Shown: positions 24,623-34,844 of the stretch, one piece after another
Position numbering within the stretch: position 1 is the first letter of the stretch
Layout: each line of letters starts with the position of its first letter
NCBI GenBank assembly: GCA_964452085.1
Contig: CAYVKL010000003.1
Span: 124,001 to 188,000 of the forward strand
DNA: 64,000 nucleotides
Direction: 5' to 3'
Origin: Methanobacterium sp964452085
GTDB lineage: Archaea; Methanobacteriota; Methanobacteria; Methanobacteriales; Methanobacteriaceae
The notes under the pieces: generated by a model
Database searches by the model: none
Seen by the model: only the letters and a program-made list of their open reading frames with translations
What the model was told of the DNA's origin: nothing
Made by a program: the position numbers and the translations under genes

Positions 24623-27600
24623 GTGGAACAATTTCGTAATATGAGATCTTATCTCGGAGGCGATACAATTAGGATAAAACTGTTTTTAACAGGAGTAATA
24701 TTCATTATAGCTCTGCTAAGTGTTAATGGTATTTACGCAATGAATGAAGACCTAAACACAACTTACTCCAACAATACCAACATAACCAACACCAGCAACA
24801 ACAATAACCTGGCAGCAGGCGAACCATTAGGTTCCAGTTTTAGCGTAGACGAGATCAAAGAAGCAGCAACCACCGTAAGATCTGAAATCGAAACCACTGG
24901 CAAATTACCTGATAATGTCTTAATCGGCTCAATTCAGGTTACTATGCCTCAATTTTTAGAACTATTAACCACTGCAACCATACAAATCAACAACGGCAAC
25001 AACAACACCATACCCTTAAGAAACTACACCACACCCCAAGACCCCATAGAAAACATCAACGCAGGAAACATATTCAAAACAGAATACCTCAAAATTGCCA
25101 ATGACGTGAAAAACTACATGGACAACAGTGGAAAAACACCCGATTTCGCTTATAAAACCAGCTTAGGAACCTACCTAAGATACGAAAATTTAGTTTACAT
25201 GTACAGCATGATCATGGACTACTACCACACCAGCGGAAACAAAGCAGGCTTTGCAGCCATGCAACCCTGGAAAGTCATTAGCAATCCTATTCTTGACAGG
25301 TTAACCATAGACCAGATCAAAGAAGCAGCAACCACTGTAAGAAACTACACAGAAACAAACAGAAATTTACCAACTAGTGTTTTAATCGGTTCTAATCAAA
25401 TCAGCATGCCACAATTCTTAGAACTATTAGTTACAGCCACCATACAAATCAACAACGGCAACAACAACACCATACCCTTAAGAAACTACACCGCACCCCA
25501 AGACCCCATAGAAAACATCAACGCAGGAAACATATTCAAAACAGAATACCTCAAAATTGCCAATGACGTGAAAAACTACATGGACAACAGTGGAAAAACA
25601 CCCGATTTCGCTTATAAAACCAGCTTAGGAACCTACCTAAGATACGAAAATTTAGTTTACATGTACAGCATGATCATGGACTACTACCACACCAGCGGAA
25701 ACAAAGCAGGCTTTGCAGCCATGCAACCCTGGGACGTTGTACTGCTTCCCAAGGTCACTTTAGACGAAATTGAAGTTGCTTCAACAGAAGTAAGAAATCA
25801 TATTGAAGCCAATGGTAAACTGCCAGATAGTGTACAAATTGGAATTTATCAGGTTACTATGCCTCAGTTTCTAGAGCTTTTGGTTACTGCTACCATTCAA
25901 ATTAACAACGGAAATCACAACCAGTTACCACTAAGAAACTTCACATCACCTAAAGAACCTATGGAAAATATTGTTCCCGGCAACATTTACAAAGCTGAGT
26001 ATCTTAAAATTGCCAACGATATTAAAAACTACATGGACAACAGCGGAAAAACACCCGATTTCGCATACCAAACCAGCTTAGGAACCTACCTAAGATACGA
26101 AAATTTAGTTTACATGTACAGCATGATCATGGACTACTACCACACCAGCGGAAACAAAGCAGGCTTTGCAGCCATGAGACCCTGGAATGTGGTTAACAAC
26201 CCTATTTTCGGCAAATTCACTATAGACCAAATCAAAATAGCTTCAACAGAAGTCAGAAATCACATTGAAACCGAAGGAAATTTGCCTAGCAGTGTTTTAA
26301 TTGGTTCCACCCAAATCACCATGCCCCAATTCCTAGAACTATTAACCACTGCCACCATACAAATCAAAAACGGCAACAACAACACTATTCCCTTAAGAAA
26401 CTACACTGCACCTCTTAAACCCATGGAAAATATTGTTCCCGGTAACATTTACAAAGCGGAGTATCTTAAAATTGCCAATGATGTGAAAAACTACATGGAC
26501 AACAGCGGAAAAACACCCGATTTCGCATACCAAACCAGCTNNNNNNNNNNNNNNNNNNNNNNNNNNNNNNNNNNNNNNNNNNNNNNNNNNNNNNNNNNNN
26601 NNNNNNNNNNNNNNNNNNNNNNNNNNNNNNNNNNNNNNNNTAAGATACGAAAATTTAGTTTACATGTACAGCATGATCATGGACTACTACCACACTAGTG
26701 GGAAGATAGCCGATTTTGCGACCATGAAAACATGGGTTGCAGTTAGCAATCCTATTCTCGGCAAATTCACAATTGACCAGATCAAAGTAGCTGCAACTAC
26801 GGTGAAAAATTACACTGAATCCAACAGAAATTTACCGACCAATGTTTTAATTGGTTCCACCCAAATCACCATGCCCCAATTCCTAGAACTATTAGTCACA
26901 GCCACCATACAAATCAACAACGGCAACAACAACACCATACCACTTAGAAAATACGCGGCACCAACCAGTCCCGTGGAAAACATTGTAATGGGATATATTT
27001 CAAAAGAAGAGTATCTTAAAATTGCCAATGACGTGAAAAATTACATGGATGCCAGTGCTAAGACTCCTGATTTTGTTTATGATATTAGTTTAGGAAAGTA
27101 TTTCAGTTATCAATCTGCTGTTTTCATGTTCAGCAAAATTTTAGACTCATATAAAACACTAGACGTACTTCCCGGAAGTGTTCTTGTAAGTCCTTGGTGG
27201 AGATCTACCTGCACCATTGGCAGCACTGACTACGGCCAAGTGGTAAGGTTGGGCCCCTTTGGTAATGTATTTTCATCAGTTAAAATCGCTTATATAGTGG
27301 GAGTGCATCCGTTGGAGTCTGCTTCTCATCAGGCTTTAATTGACGCTATATCCACCTATGATGCTTCCCTAAAATACTGTTACTATATATATGAAGTCCA
27401 GGTTACTAGGGATGCAAGTAATTATGAAAAAGGTAGAATGAACGGCCAATTACTGGCAAATGCATTTGCTGTGCCAAATATTATAGATCAAGGATTCAAC
27501 TTGGCCATTGACATACATTCTAATGTAGGAAATTGGGCATACACCCGATTTGTGTTTAGTCCCGTTCCTGGAACATCATCCGAATGGTCAGCTAGAGATC

Positions 27601-27785
27601 TGGTTAATCGGATATCTTGGTTAACATACTACTTCCCACCTTCTCAGACTAGCCCTGCATATGTCACTATTCCAATAATAAATGCGGGAATTCCAGCTAT
27701 TATTTATGAAACATACACCTACGAATCATATGATGTTACCATGTCCCATGCTAAAGATTTTGTTTTAACTGTAGATGCCCGATGA
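24623..27785 (+). CDS. Pseudomurein-binding repeat protein with C-terminal M14-like zinc peptidase domain (contains assembly gap)
   Basis: The protein starts with a signal peptide (LFLTGVIFIIALLSVNGIYA). Five units of 151-154 residues follow, each with pseudomurein-binding motifs (TMPQFLELL and LRYENLVYMYSMI). A terminal domain of about 200 residues (from 27175) has HPLE (His codon 27306, Glu 27315) and DIHSN (His 27516), then an IIYET strand, the HxxE...H zinc set and glutamate of M14/AstE-type enzymes. I infer a secreted pseudomurein-binding enzyme cutting peptide or amide bonds in the wall. The 100-N gap at 26541-26640 breaks the frame. A 12-nt true gap restores it. GTG 24623, ATG 24641 or an unusual ATT at 24668 with a perfect GGAGG are candidate starts. 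Confidence 0.85.
24979..25732 (+). repeat. Near-identical tandem units within the pseudomurein-binding gene
   Basis: About 290 bp starting at 24979 recurs almost base for base at 25441-25732, exactly 462 bp later, with only one or two differences. Later units (period 453 or 462 bp) are similar in protein but more diverged in DNA. This suggests recent duplication or gene conversion between the first two units and explains the assembly failure in the fourth unit. Confidence 0.85.
26541..26640. other. Assembly gap (100 N) inside a repeat
   Basis: The left flank ends and the right flank begins within the same repeated motif of the pseudomurein-binding gene. By comparison with other units only the 12 bases TAGGAACCTACC are missing. 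The spacing of units 4 and 5 is then exactly 462 bp. The 100-N length is a placeholder; one or more whole 462-bp units may also be collapsed. Confidence 0.9.
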
Positions 27786-27863
27786 AATTAAAGATGAAAA
27801 ATAAATACATTTTTTAAAATATGATATCAACTTAGAAATTCATGGTATAAAGGGGGATATATC

Positions 27864-28919
27864 TTGACAGAAGCAGTTATAGATAGGAGACAGTTTAAAA
27901 AAGAATTGATTATTTTTTTAATTATTACCTTTGCAGCGACTTATTTGCTTGATTTTATTGTTTATATGATTTATGGTGTAAAAACAACTGCAAATGCCAG
28001 CGTATGGGGAATTACATCATTGGCACATATGCTTTTTCCAGCCATCGCTGCCATAATATGTATGGTTTATTTTAAATCAGAAGCTCTAACAAGGGAAACA
28101 AAAATTATATTCACGTTCTTTTTAATTTATGCAGTGATATTTTTCTTTGAAGGATATTTCTATAAGATCATAGGAACCACAAGTTTTTTACCCCTTGAAT
28201 TGCCCCTTTTTTCATCTATTATTGCAGTCTTAGGAATTTTAACGGCAATAATTCTTAACCTAAAAAAGAAATGGAGAAAAGGGCTTGAACTCTCAAAACT
28301 ATCCATTGGAAAGAATCTCAAATACTACATCATCATACCACTAATTTATCTTAGTATACTGGTTTTAAGTCTAATTCTAAATTATTTAACAGGGTTAGGT
28401 GTTCCTGTAAAAGAATATAACTTGAATTTATTCTTTACTACATTTATAACTCTGTCAATAATCGCTGCTTTCATACTGTGGCCTTCATTATTTGGAGAAG
28501 AATATGGATGGAGGGTATATCTCCAAGACAGATTATTCCCACTCTTAGGAGGATATAAAGGTGTTTTAGTACTGGGTATTATATGGGGAGTATGGCATAG
28601 CGGGACTATTTTGCTGGGAAATAATTATCCTGGACAACCTATTCTTGGAAATTTAGCAATGATATTAGGTACCATTGTGATGGGGATTATTTTCAGTTAT
28701 GCTGTTTTAAAAACTGGGAGTGTGTGGATAGCAGTATTATTGCACTTAATTACTGACATGACAGAAATACCATCCGGATTGTATATTGCAACATCCTTTG
28801 ATCCAATATTATCCTTTGGCTCAGGAATCTATGGTTCTGCACTTATGGCAGTATTTGCACTAATTCTATTGAGATCAAAAGTTTGGAAAATTAATGAAAA
28901 AGTTGAAGCGACTGACTGA
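27864..28919 (+). CDS. CPBP-family intramembrane metalloprotease
   Basis: A 351-residue protein with about nine membrane helices and the three CPBP motifs: GEEYGWR (EExxxR, near residue 212), GVWHS (FxxxH-type, near 245) and LLHLITD near 295. CPBP proteases (CAAX prenyl protease/Abi) cleave within membranes, and in bacteria many give immunity to bacteriocins or process peptides. The start is TTG following a GGGGGAT ribosome site. It is 78 bp downstream of the pseudomurein-binding peptidase and may be co-transcribed. A paralogue lies convergent just downstream. Confidence 0.83.
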   Translation: MTEAVIDRRQFKKELIIFLIITFAATYLLDFIVYMIYGVKTTANASVWGITSLAHMLFPAIAAIICMVYFKSEALTRETKIIFTFFLIYAVIFFFEGYFYKIIGTTSFLPLELPLFSSIIAVLGILTAIILNLKKKWRKGLELSKLSIGKNLKYYIIIPLIYLSILVLSLILNYLTGLGVPVKEYNLNLFFTTFITLSIIAAFILWPSLFGEEYGWRVYLQDRLFPLLGGYKGVLVLGIIWGVWHSGTILLGNNYPGQPILGNLAMILGTIVMGIIFSYAVLKTGSVWIAVLLHLITDMTEIPSGLYIATSFDPILSFGSGIYGSALMAVFALILLRSKVWKINEKVEATD

Positions 28920-28970
28920 AAAACATTCTCAAAACTAAAAACTTGAGTTTTACTACTCTTCTATTCTTGG

Positions 28971-29810
28971 TTAACAAGGATTATTTTCCTTAAATTTTTT
29001 TATCAAGGTATCAGGCAGTTTATCCCGTCGTATCCACATAATTAACGCAAATAATAATATAACTGCTACCATTAACGCTCCTGTTTCCCCCACAATGTAC
29101 TTAGTAATCCCAGTTTGCATAGTTAATGGATCAAAAAGATTTTGCACAAATAGATTGGAACTGGCATGTAAAAGAACAGCCGGCCATATACTCCCAGACC
29201 TCAGCCTTAACCAGGCCAAAATAAAACTCAAACCAATAACTGCCAAAGTGAACATTGGGAGGGAATACCATAAGGAAGCACCTGCATTATAACCCGAAAA
29301 TATCATCAGAGGAAAATGCCATACCGCCCAAATGATTCCAGAAATTAATCCCAGTTTAGTAAATGAAGTGATTTTAGCCAGTTGAGGGACAAGAAAACCT
29401 CTCCATCCAATTTCCTCACCCAAAACACCACCCACTATGGATGTTAAAGTGCCAACTAAAACAAAATATATCATGTTGTATTGTGGTAATTTCCCGGTGA
29501 ATGTGCCGGAAGTTAAAATCCAGAATAACCCATATGCTATGGTGGCATAAACTAGGGGGATAGCATAACCCATAACTAAATATTTAACCCTACCCGGCTT
29601 CCATCCGAATTCATTAATGCTCCGATAGAAGATTAAACTAGTTATAATAGCAGCAATAGCTGGACAATACATTAAAAGGACAACATAAATCCCACCACCA
29701 GCAGTTATACTGCCCACTGATCCTGTCAAATACCAAAAAATAGTGCTTAAACCGAAATTCAATATTAAAAAAGTTGCTATTGCTTTTTTAATTTTTCCAA
29801 CCGATTCCAT
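28971..29810 (-). CDS. CPBP-family intramembrane metalloprotease (second copy)
   Basis: A 279-residue protein with about eight hydrophobic segments, carrying GEEIGWRGFL (EExxxR), AVWHFPLM (FxxxH) and LLHASSN as the zinc site. The neighbouring copy shares motifs but has low overall similarity and is 70 residues longer, so this is not a recent duplicate. GGGGAT lies before the ATG. It is convergent with the first CPBP gene and co-directional with the serine hydrolase genes on its left and right. Likely role: envelope peptide processing or immunity (inference). Confidence 0.83.
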   Translation of the reverse strand: MESVGKIKKAIATFLILNFGLSTIFWYLTGSVGSITAGGGIYVVLLMYCPAIAAIITSLIFYRSINEFGWKPGRVKYLVMGYAIPLVYATIAYGLFWILTSGTFTGKLPQYNMIYFVLVGTLTSIVGGVLGEEIGWRGFLVPQLAKITSFTKLGLISGIIWAVWHFPLMIFSGYNAGASLWYSLPMFTLAVIGLSFILAWLRLRSGSIWPAVLLHASSNLFVQNLFDPLTMQTGITKYIVGETGALMVAVILLFALIMWIRRDKLPDTLIKKFKENNPC

Positions 29811-29943
29811 TTAAAAATCCCCTGCATGATAAATTTATAAAAATCCATACATTTCCACATAAATGTTTCTCTAATAATATCATATAATGGGCTTCTAACG
29901 CATTTCTATACAAAAATGTCCCTAATAAAAAAATAATAAAGAG

Positions 29944-31629
29944 TTAGGGGAGGTTTGTACGGTTAAATGTCACGTTTTCTGGCGTGTTGGTCAATTTTAC
30001 ATCTACTTGGTTGGATGTTACCCCACTTGTAGTATTAAAATAGAAAAAGTGATTATTGACCGGTTCTTCGAAAACATCATAATTCCAATGTTTTAAATCA
30101 TAAGTTCGGCTATCTGTACCATACTGACAAAATAAAGTGTTATCCGATGTTGTGATGTTTATATTGCCAAATAAATCATTGGAATATACTCCCACATAAC
30201 CAGTTAAAGGTAGTGTTTGATCTACAATGGGTTCTGTGGGAAGCTCTGGTTTTAGGTTCATTGTAGTAACCCAGTTGTAATATGGAATCCACATATCCTT
30301 ATTAAAATCACCACTTAGTAAACTTTTGAATTTGTCACTACAGCTTTTTTTAAGAGCAACTCCATATTGTCCCCCATTGGTAAATATTGCTATAGATAAT
30401 CCTTTATCAGGATAAAGTGTAAGGTCTGAAAATTGCGCAACACTAGCTCCTTCGTGAGATAAAGTACCATCTGCTTTTAAATTCCAGCCCATACAGTACC
30501 AAGAAGGAGGATTAGTATTTTTAGAGGTCTGCCCAGTTCGTGTTTCATCTAATTCAGTTTTATTTAAAATTTTTTCAGATCCATAATATCCAGTATCGGC
30601 AATCTGGAATTTAAGCCAATTAGCCATTTCACTTATTGACATGTACAAACCCCCTGCTGGACCAACAGCGTCCGGAATAATATCATATGATACCAGACTG
30701 CCATTTTTAAGAAGTGTATAAGGAGTCACGTGATTTGTTGAGGTAATGAAATCCCAATAGCTGGTTTGGGCAGTAGTCATTCCCAAGGGAACAAGCAGAT
30801 CTCTCTTGATTAACTCCTCCCAGGGCAAGTTATTAACCTGTGCAGCAGAAAATCCTGGAATTGAATAAATTAAATTTTGATAAGCATATGAAGAGCGGAA
30901 GGGAGTAATATTTTCATGATCCCTGAGATTATAAAGAGAAGTGGAAAAACTTTCATTGAAATAGGTATAATAATCGTCTCCACTTTCCCCCGCCAGTCCA
31001 CTATGCATGGATAAACAATCCCGGATTGTAAAATTTTGAGTGACTTCATCACTGTATAATTGAAATTCAGAAGGTGATGAAAAGTATTTAGTTACAGGGT
31101 CATCCCAACTCATTAAACCACTACTGACATATTGGGCAACATTAGTAGCACTGAACTGTTTACTGAGTGAACATATTCCAAATAATGTATCTTTATCCAC
31201 TGGTTCTCCGGATGCTAAATCTTTGACTCCCAATGTTTTCATGTATATTATCTTATCATTTTGGACTATAACTGCCGCTGCAGCCGGTATATTTGAATCT
31301 TTAAATCTGGATTGGAAATATGCGTCAAATAAATTAATTATATTATCCATAGGATCGGGAGTAATTTCCGGGCCAGGTGAGGGGTTTGCAGAAGAAGTAG
31401 ATTGAATATTCAATCCAGATGAAAACGGAATGAAATTAACTAGAGATGTAGTTATTGAAGGAACACTTGTATTGTTAGCAAGAGTGGTATTGTTAACAGT
31501 TTGTACATCTGATCCCAAACCGTTATTAGACGGTATATTGGAATTGAAAGGATTAAAAACTAAAAATCCAACTAACACTAAAACCAAAATAAAACCAGCA
31601 ACTGATCCTGCAAAAAGCTTATTATCCAC
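29944..31629 (-). CDS. Membrane-anchored S12 serine hydrolase (beta-lactamase class C fold), copy 1
   Basis: The N-terminal anchor (residues 7-28) is followed by a Ser/Thr/Asn-rich linker to about 90, then an S12 domain. The nucleophile motif is SLSK (S154, K157). The second motif is YQN within SYAYQN and the third is HEG within LSHEGAS. A C-terminal beta domain (from about 470) resembles the DUF3471 lipocalin-like tail. S12 enzymes include D-Ala carboxypeptidases, esterases and amidases. Pseudomurein lacks D-amino acids, so the substrate here is open. The start is GTG after AGGGGGT. A close paralogue is the next gene, 160 bp upstream. Confidence 0.85.
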   Translation of the reverse strand: MDNKLFAGSVAGFILVLVLVGFLVFNPFNSNIPSNNGLGSDVQTVNNTTLANNTSVPSITTSLVNFIPFSSGLNIQSTSSANPSPGPEITPDPMDNIINLFDAYFQSRFKDSNIPAAAAVIVQNDKIIYMKTLGVKDLASGEPVDKDTLFGICSLSKQFSATNVAQYVSSGLMSWDDPVTKYFSSPSEFQLYSDEVTQNFTIRDCLSMHSGLAGESGDDYYTYFNESFSTSLYNLRDHENITPFRSSYAYQNLIYSIPGFSAAQVNNLPWEELIKRDLLVPLGMTTAQTSYWDFITSTNHVTPYTLLKNGSLVSYDIIPDAVGPAGGLYMSISEMANWLKFQIADTGYYGSEKILNKTELDETRTGQTSKNTNPPSWYCMGWNLKADGTLSHEGASVAQFSDLTLYPDKGLSIAIFTNGGQYGVALKKSCSDKFKSLLSGDFNKDMWIPYYNWVTTMNLKPELPTEPIVDQTLPLTGYVGVYSNDLFGNINITTSDNTLFCQYGTDSRTYDLKHWNYDVFEEPVNNHFFYFNTTSGVTSNQVDVKLTNTPENVTFNRTNLP

Positions 31630-31791
31630 CGTTTTTACCCCCTGTGATAACTAATTAACCATAAATTTTATTATTTGGTTGTTAGTAATTACCCATAAAT
31701 ATTTTTTTCTAAAAAAATTCTTATTAATTTTAATTTTCGTCCCATAATTGATTTCTTACTTCTCAATAGACAAAGTTCGAAAGTTCAGGTA

Positions 31792-33516
31792 CTATTGGGT
31801 ACGGTTGAACACGGTTTTACTGTTAGATGGGTAAGTAGAATAGTCCGGCAATGAAACTGTTAATTTATTAGCCTTATCAATAGAAATGTCGGTGAAGTTA
31901 AATGTAAAATCATTGTACGGTTCATTAAACACGTCCCCATTAAAATGTTCTAAATTAAAGGCTTGTTCATTGGTCCCATAATTACAGATCAACGCGTCAT
32001 TTGATGATGTGATAGTTACGTTTCCATAGATCATGTTGGAATAAACACCAGCATAACCATTAAAATTTAGTGTTGGACCTAGTAAAGGAGGTGTAGGAGA
32101 TTCGGGCTTCCATACAGCGTCAAGTTCATTCTTTGTAGCAGGCCATGGATCAAAATTGTCATTACCAATTAACAACTGCCTGAATTTAGAATCTAATACA
32201 CTTCTGAAATTGTTGGCATATACTCCTCCGTTGGTCAATATTACTATGCCTAAATTTTGTGATGGATAAATTGTAATTTGAGCATGGAAATCCGTACTAT
32301 CTCCAGGATGGCTTATATAATATGGAAGGTTTTTATCTTCAGGATGGATGAACCAACCTAAACCATATTCTGAACCATACATTGCCGATTCAAGAGGGTC
32401 AAGAACATTTATATGAGGTGTACGTGTCTCATCTAACTCCTCTTTAGAAACAATTTGCACGCCATTATAATACCCAGAGTCAGCTGTCTGAAACTTCAAC
32501 CAGTTGGCCATCTCACTTATGGAGCTATATATACTACCCGCAGGCCCTACGGGATCAGGAATAATATCATAGGACACCATGGTGCCATTTTTAAGAAGTT
32601 TATAGGGTGTGGCATGGTTTACTGAATTCAAGAAATCCCAGTAGCTAGTAGTTGTAGTGGTCATCTCCAATGGATCCAGTAGTTTTTCATTGATTAATTC
32701 ATTCCAAGTGGTATTATTTGCCTGCGCTGCACAGTAACCCCCCAATGCATAAACCAAACTATTATATGCATAAGTACTTCGGAAAGAAGTGGCATTCTCC
32801 ACGTATCGGAGATTCAAAATAGCCTCTTCAAATGAATCATTAAAGTATGTAGGGTACTCATTTCCCAGTTCCCTACTTAATCCACTGTTGTGCATCAGAA
32901 CATCTCTAATAGTGATATTATTGCTGACATACAAATCATCATATAAAAGGAATTCATCTGGAACTGAATAGTACTTAGCTATGGGATCTTCCCACCCCAT
33001 TAACCCTTTATCGACCAATTGGGCTATATTTGTTGAAGTAAATTGTTTGGATATAGAAGCGATCCCAAAAAGTGTATTCTCATCAACTGGTTCTCCTGAA
33101 GCCAGGTCCTTAACTCCCAGAGGGTTTATATAGATTATTTTCCCATTTTGGATTATAACTACCGCCATACCCGGTATAAAAGATTGATCATAATTAGATG
33201 TAAGATAAGCATCAAAAAGATGGATAATATGATCCATAGAGTCCGGAGTAGGTTCAGGTGTTGGGCTGGAACCATGTGTAGTTGCGGATTGACCATTATG
33301 ACTCATTGAGAATGGAAGTAGAGTTAAAACAGAATTAGATAAATGAAAAAAATTATTAGGAGTATTGGTGGTATTTTCCATAGTTTGGTTAACCGTACCC
33401 ACCATACCACTATCCAGTGGTATATTTGAATTAAAAGGATTAAAAATCAAAACACCAGATATAGTTACAACTAAAACAAAACTTAACACCAATCCCGCCA
33501 AGATTTCATTATCCAC
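31792..33516 (-). CDS. Membrane-anchored S12 serine hydrolase, copy 2 (altered YxN motif)
   Basis: A paralogue of the neighbouring hydrolase with the same anchor signature, FNPFNSNIP. It has SISK as nucleophile motif and HPG as third motif. The second motif reads YNS in TYAYNS, where YQN and YHN stand in the other two copies, so the conserved Asn is changed. That may alter catalysis or specificity. The GTG at 33516 is chosen because it aligns with the start of copy 1 and has GGGG at proper spacing. A C-terminal beta-tail is present. The enzyme faces outward and probably acts on wall or surface polymers. Confidence 0.83.
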   Translation of the reverse strand: MDNEILAGLVLSFVLVVTISGVLIFNPFNSNIPLDSGMVGTVNQTMENTTNTPNNFFHLSNSVLTLLPFSMSHNGQSATTHGSSPTPEPTPDSMDHIIHLFDAYLTSNYDQSFIPGMAVVIIQNGKIIYINPLGVKDLASGEPVDENTLFGIASISKQFTSTNIAQLVDKGLMGWEDPIAKYYSVPDEFLLYDDLYVSNNITIRDVLMHNSGLSRELGNEYPTYFNDSFEEAILNLRYVENATSFRSTYAYNSLVYALGGYCAAQANNTTWNELINEKLLDPLEMTTTTTSYWDFLNSVNHATPYKLLKNGTMVSYDIIPDPVGPAGSIYSSISEMANWLKFQTADSGYYNGVQIVSKEELDETRTPHINVLDPLESAMYGSEYGLGWFIHPEDKNLPYYISHPGDSTDFHAQITIYPSQNLGIVILTNGGVYANNFRSVLDSKFRQLLIGNDNFDPWPATKNELDAVWKPESPTPPLLGPTLNFNGYAGVYSNMIYGNVTITSSNDALICNYGTNEQAFNLEHFNGDVFNEPYNDFTFNFTDISIDKANKLTVSLPDYSTYPSNSKTVFNRTQ

Positions 33517-33650
33517 CAGCACACCCCTTATTAATTAACATATTTACAATTGATGTTAGTTAGTCAACACATTTATTTATTTCTAAAAAAAGGAATATAA
33601 TGATAATTAATTAAAATGTAATTAAACAACACAATTATTTTTAAAAATAT

Positions 33651-33720
33651 TTTAAAACCATGGGACGAGCGTCCACCCTACACTGCAGCCAAAGGTGTCC
33701 GCAAACGCATTCTGGAACTA
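33651..33720 (+). repeat. Dispersed intergenic repeat, copy 1
   Basis: Copy 1 of a family whose strongly conserved core is CACTGCAGCCAAAGGTGTCC. It lies in the 366-bp divergent gap between S12 copy 2 and the SDR gene. A GGACGAGCGTCC hairpin replaces the usual left arm. The right hairpin (CATTCT...) is imperfect here. Confidence 0.85.
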
Positions 33721-33882
33721 CAATTATTGGTGAAAATATATTTAATGTCTTTGAACCATTAAATCACTTAATATTTAAATAATCTTTCATCCAAATTAAT
33801 TATTAACAGATAATTAAGTTATTCATCACTGTTTATAGATGCTAGATATTTAATGTTCAAAATAATTAAAGGGGAGAATATT

Positions 33883-34716
33883 ATGGGCAATTCCGGATAT
33901 TACCATAATAAAATCTGTTTGGTAACTGGCGCTAATTCAGGCATAGGATATGCATTGAGTGAAGAACTGTTAAAAAGAGGAGCCATAGTATATATGGCAG
34001 GGCGTAAACCTGAAAAAATCGAGAAAGCAGCTGAACAACTTTCCCGATACAGTGAACAAATTCATACTGTTATGATGGATGTGACAATTCAGGAACAGGT
34101 TCAAAAAGCCGTTGAAGAGACTTTAAACAAATCAAGGAGAATAGATTTCTTATTTAATAACGCAGGAGTCTTTAAACCTATGCTTTTTGAAACAGCCACC
34201 CTTGATGATTGGAAATTCATGATGAACACCAACCTCTGGAGTGTTATCTATGGTATTCATGCAGCACTGCCCTTCATGTTGAAACAGGGATCAGGCCACA
34301 TTGTAAACACATCTTCATTAGCAGGTTTAGTTCCTTATCCCATGCAAGCTATCTACAATACCACAAAATATGCTGTTGTAGGGCTTTCTGAAAGTTTAAG
34401 ATACGAATATGCAGAAAAAGGAATTAATTTTTCAGTAATATGCCCTGGTGATATTGCAACCCCAATCTTTAGCAAAGTAACTGACAGTAGAGGTATAGGT
34501 TCATCAATTCCAGAAGAAGCATATCCTGTAAATGACGCAGTATCTTACAGTCTTGATAAAGTTGCTGAACGTAAAGGGCGAATAATTGTGCCTGAACAAC
34601 CCAATAGTGATATATATGGTGGATACATTCTGGCAAATGAACAAGTAGAAAAATTCCTCCTAAAACATGCCCATGAACACAAGATATTATTTGAAAAAGA
34701 AGGCCGTTTTATTTAA
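33883..34716 (+). CDS. Short-chain dehydrogenase/reductase
   Basis: A 277-residue Rossmann enzyme with the cofactor motif TGANSGIG (15-22), an NNAG motif (FNNAGVF near 95), the catalytic Ser in NTSSLAG and YNTTK as the Tyr-x3-Lys pair. A basic residue after the second strand (GRKPEK) suggests NADP(H). It oxidises or reduces an alcohol or ketone; the substrate is unknown. The ATG at 33883 follows GGGGAG; the longer upstream frame lacks such a site. It is the first plus-strand gene of the island, 128 bp before the ABC exporter pair, with repeat copy 1 upstream. Confidence 0.87.
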   Translation: MGNSGYYHNKICLVTGANSGIGYALSEELLKRGAIVYMAGRKPEKIEKAAEQLSRYSEQIHTVMMDVTIQEQVQKAVEETLNKSRRIDFLFNNAGVFKPMLFETATLDDWKFMMNTNLWSVIYGIHAALPFMLKQGSGHIVNTSSLAGLVPYPMQAIYNTTKYAVVGLSESLRYEYAEKGINFSVICPGDIATPIFSKVTDSRGIGSSIPEEAYPVNDAVSYSLDKVAERKGRIIVPEQPNSDIYGGYILANEQVEKFLLKHAHEHKILFEKEGRFI

Positions 34717-34844
34717 TACTGAAAATTTAATTTATAAATATTTAAGAAGATATTTTATCTAAAAAAAAGCTTATGTAAGTGAAGAAAGGGTAAAATACTG
34801 TTTCAATTTTGAATTAGGGCCCAAAATATAGGGAGGATAATTCA

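Noticed and set aside
26664..27785. Separate second pseudomurein-binding gene starting after the N gap
   Set aside because: Restoring the 12 missing repeat bases joins both halves in one frame. The apparent start is an internal Met of the repeat.
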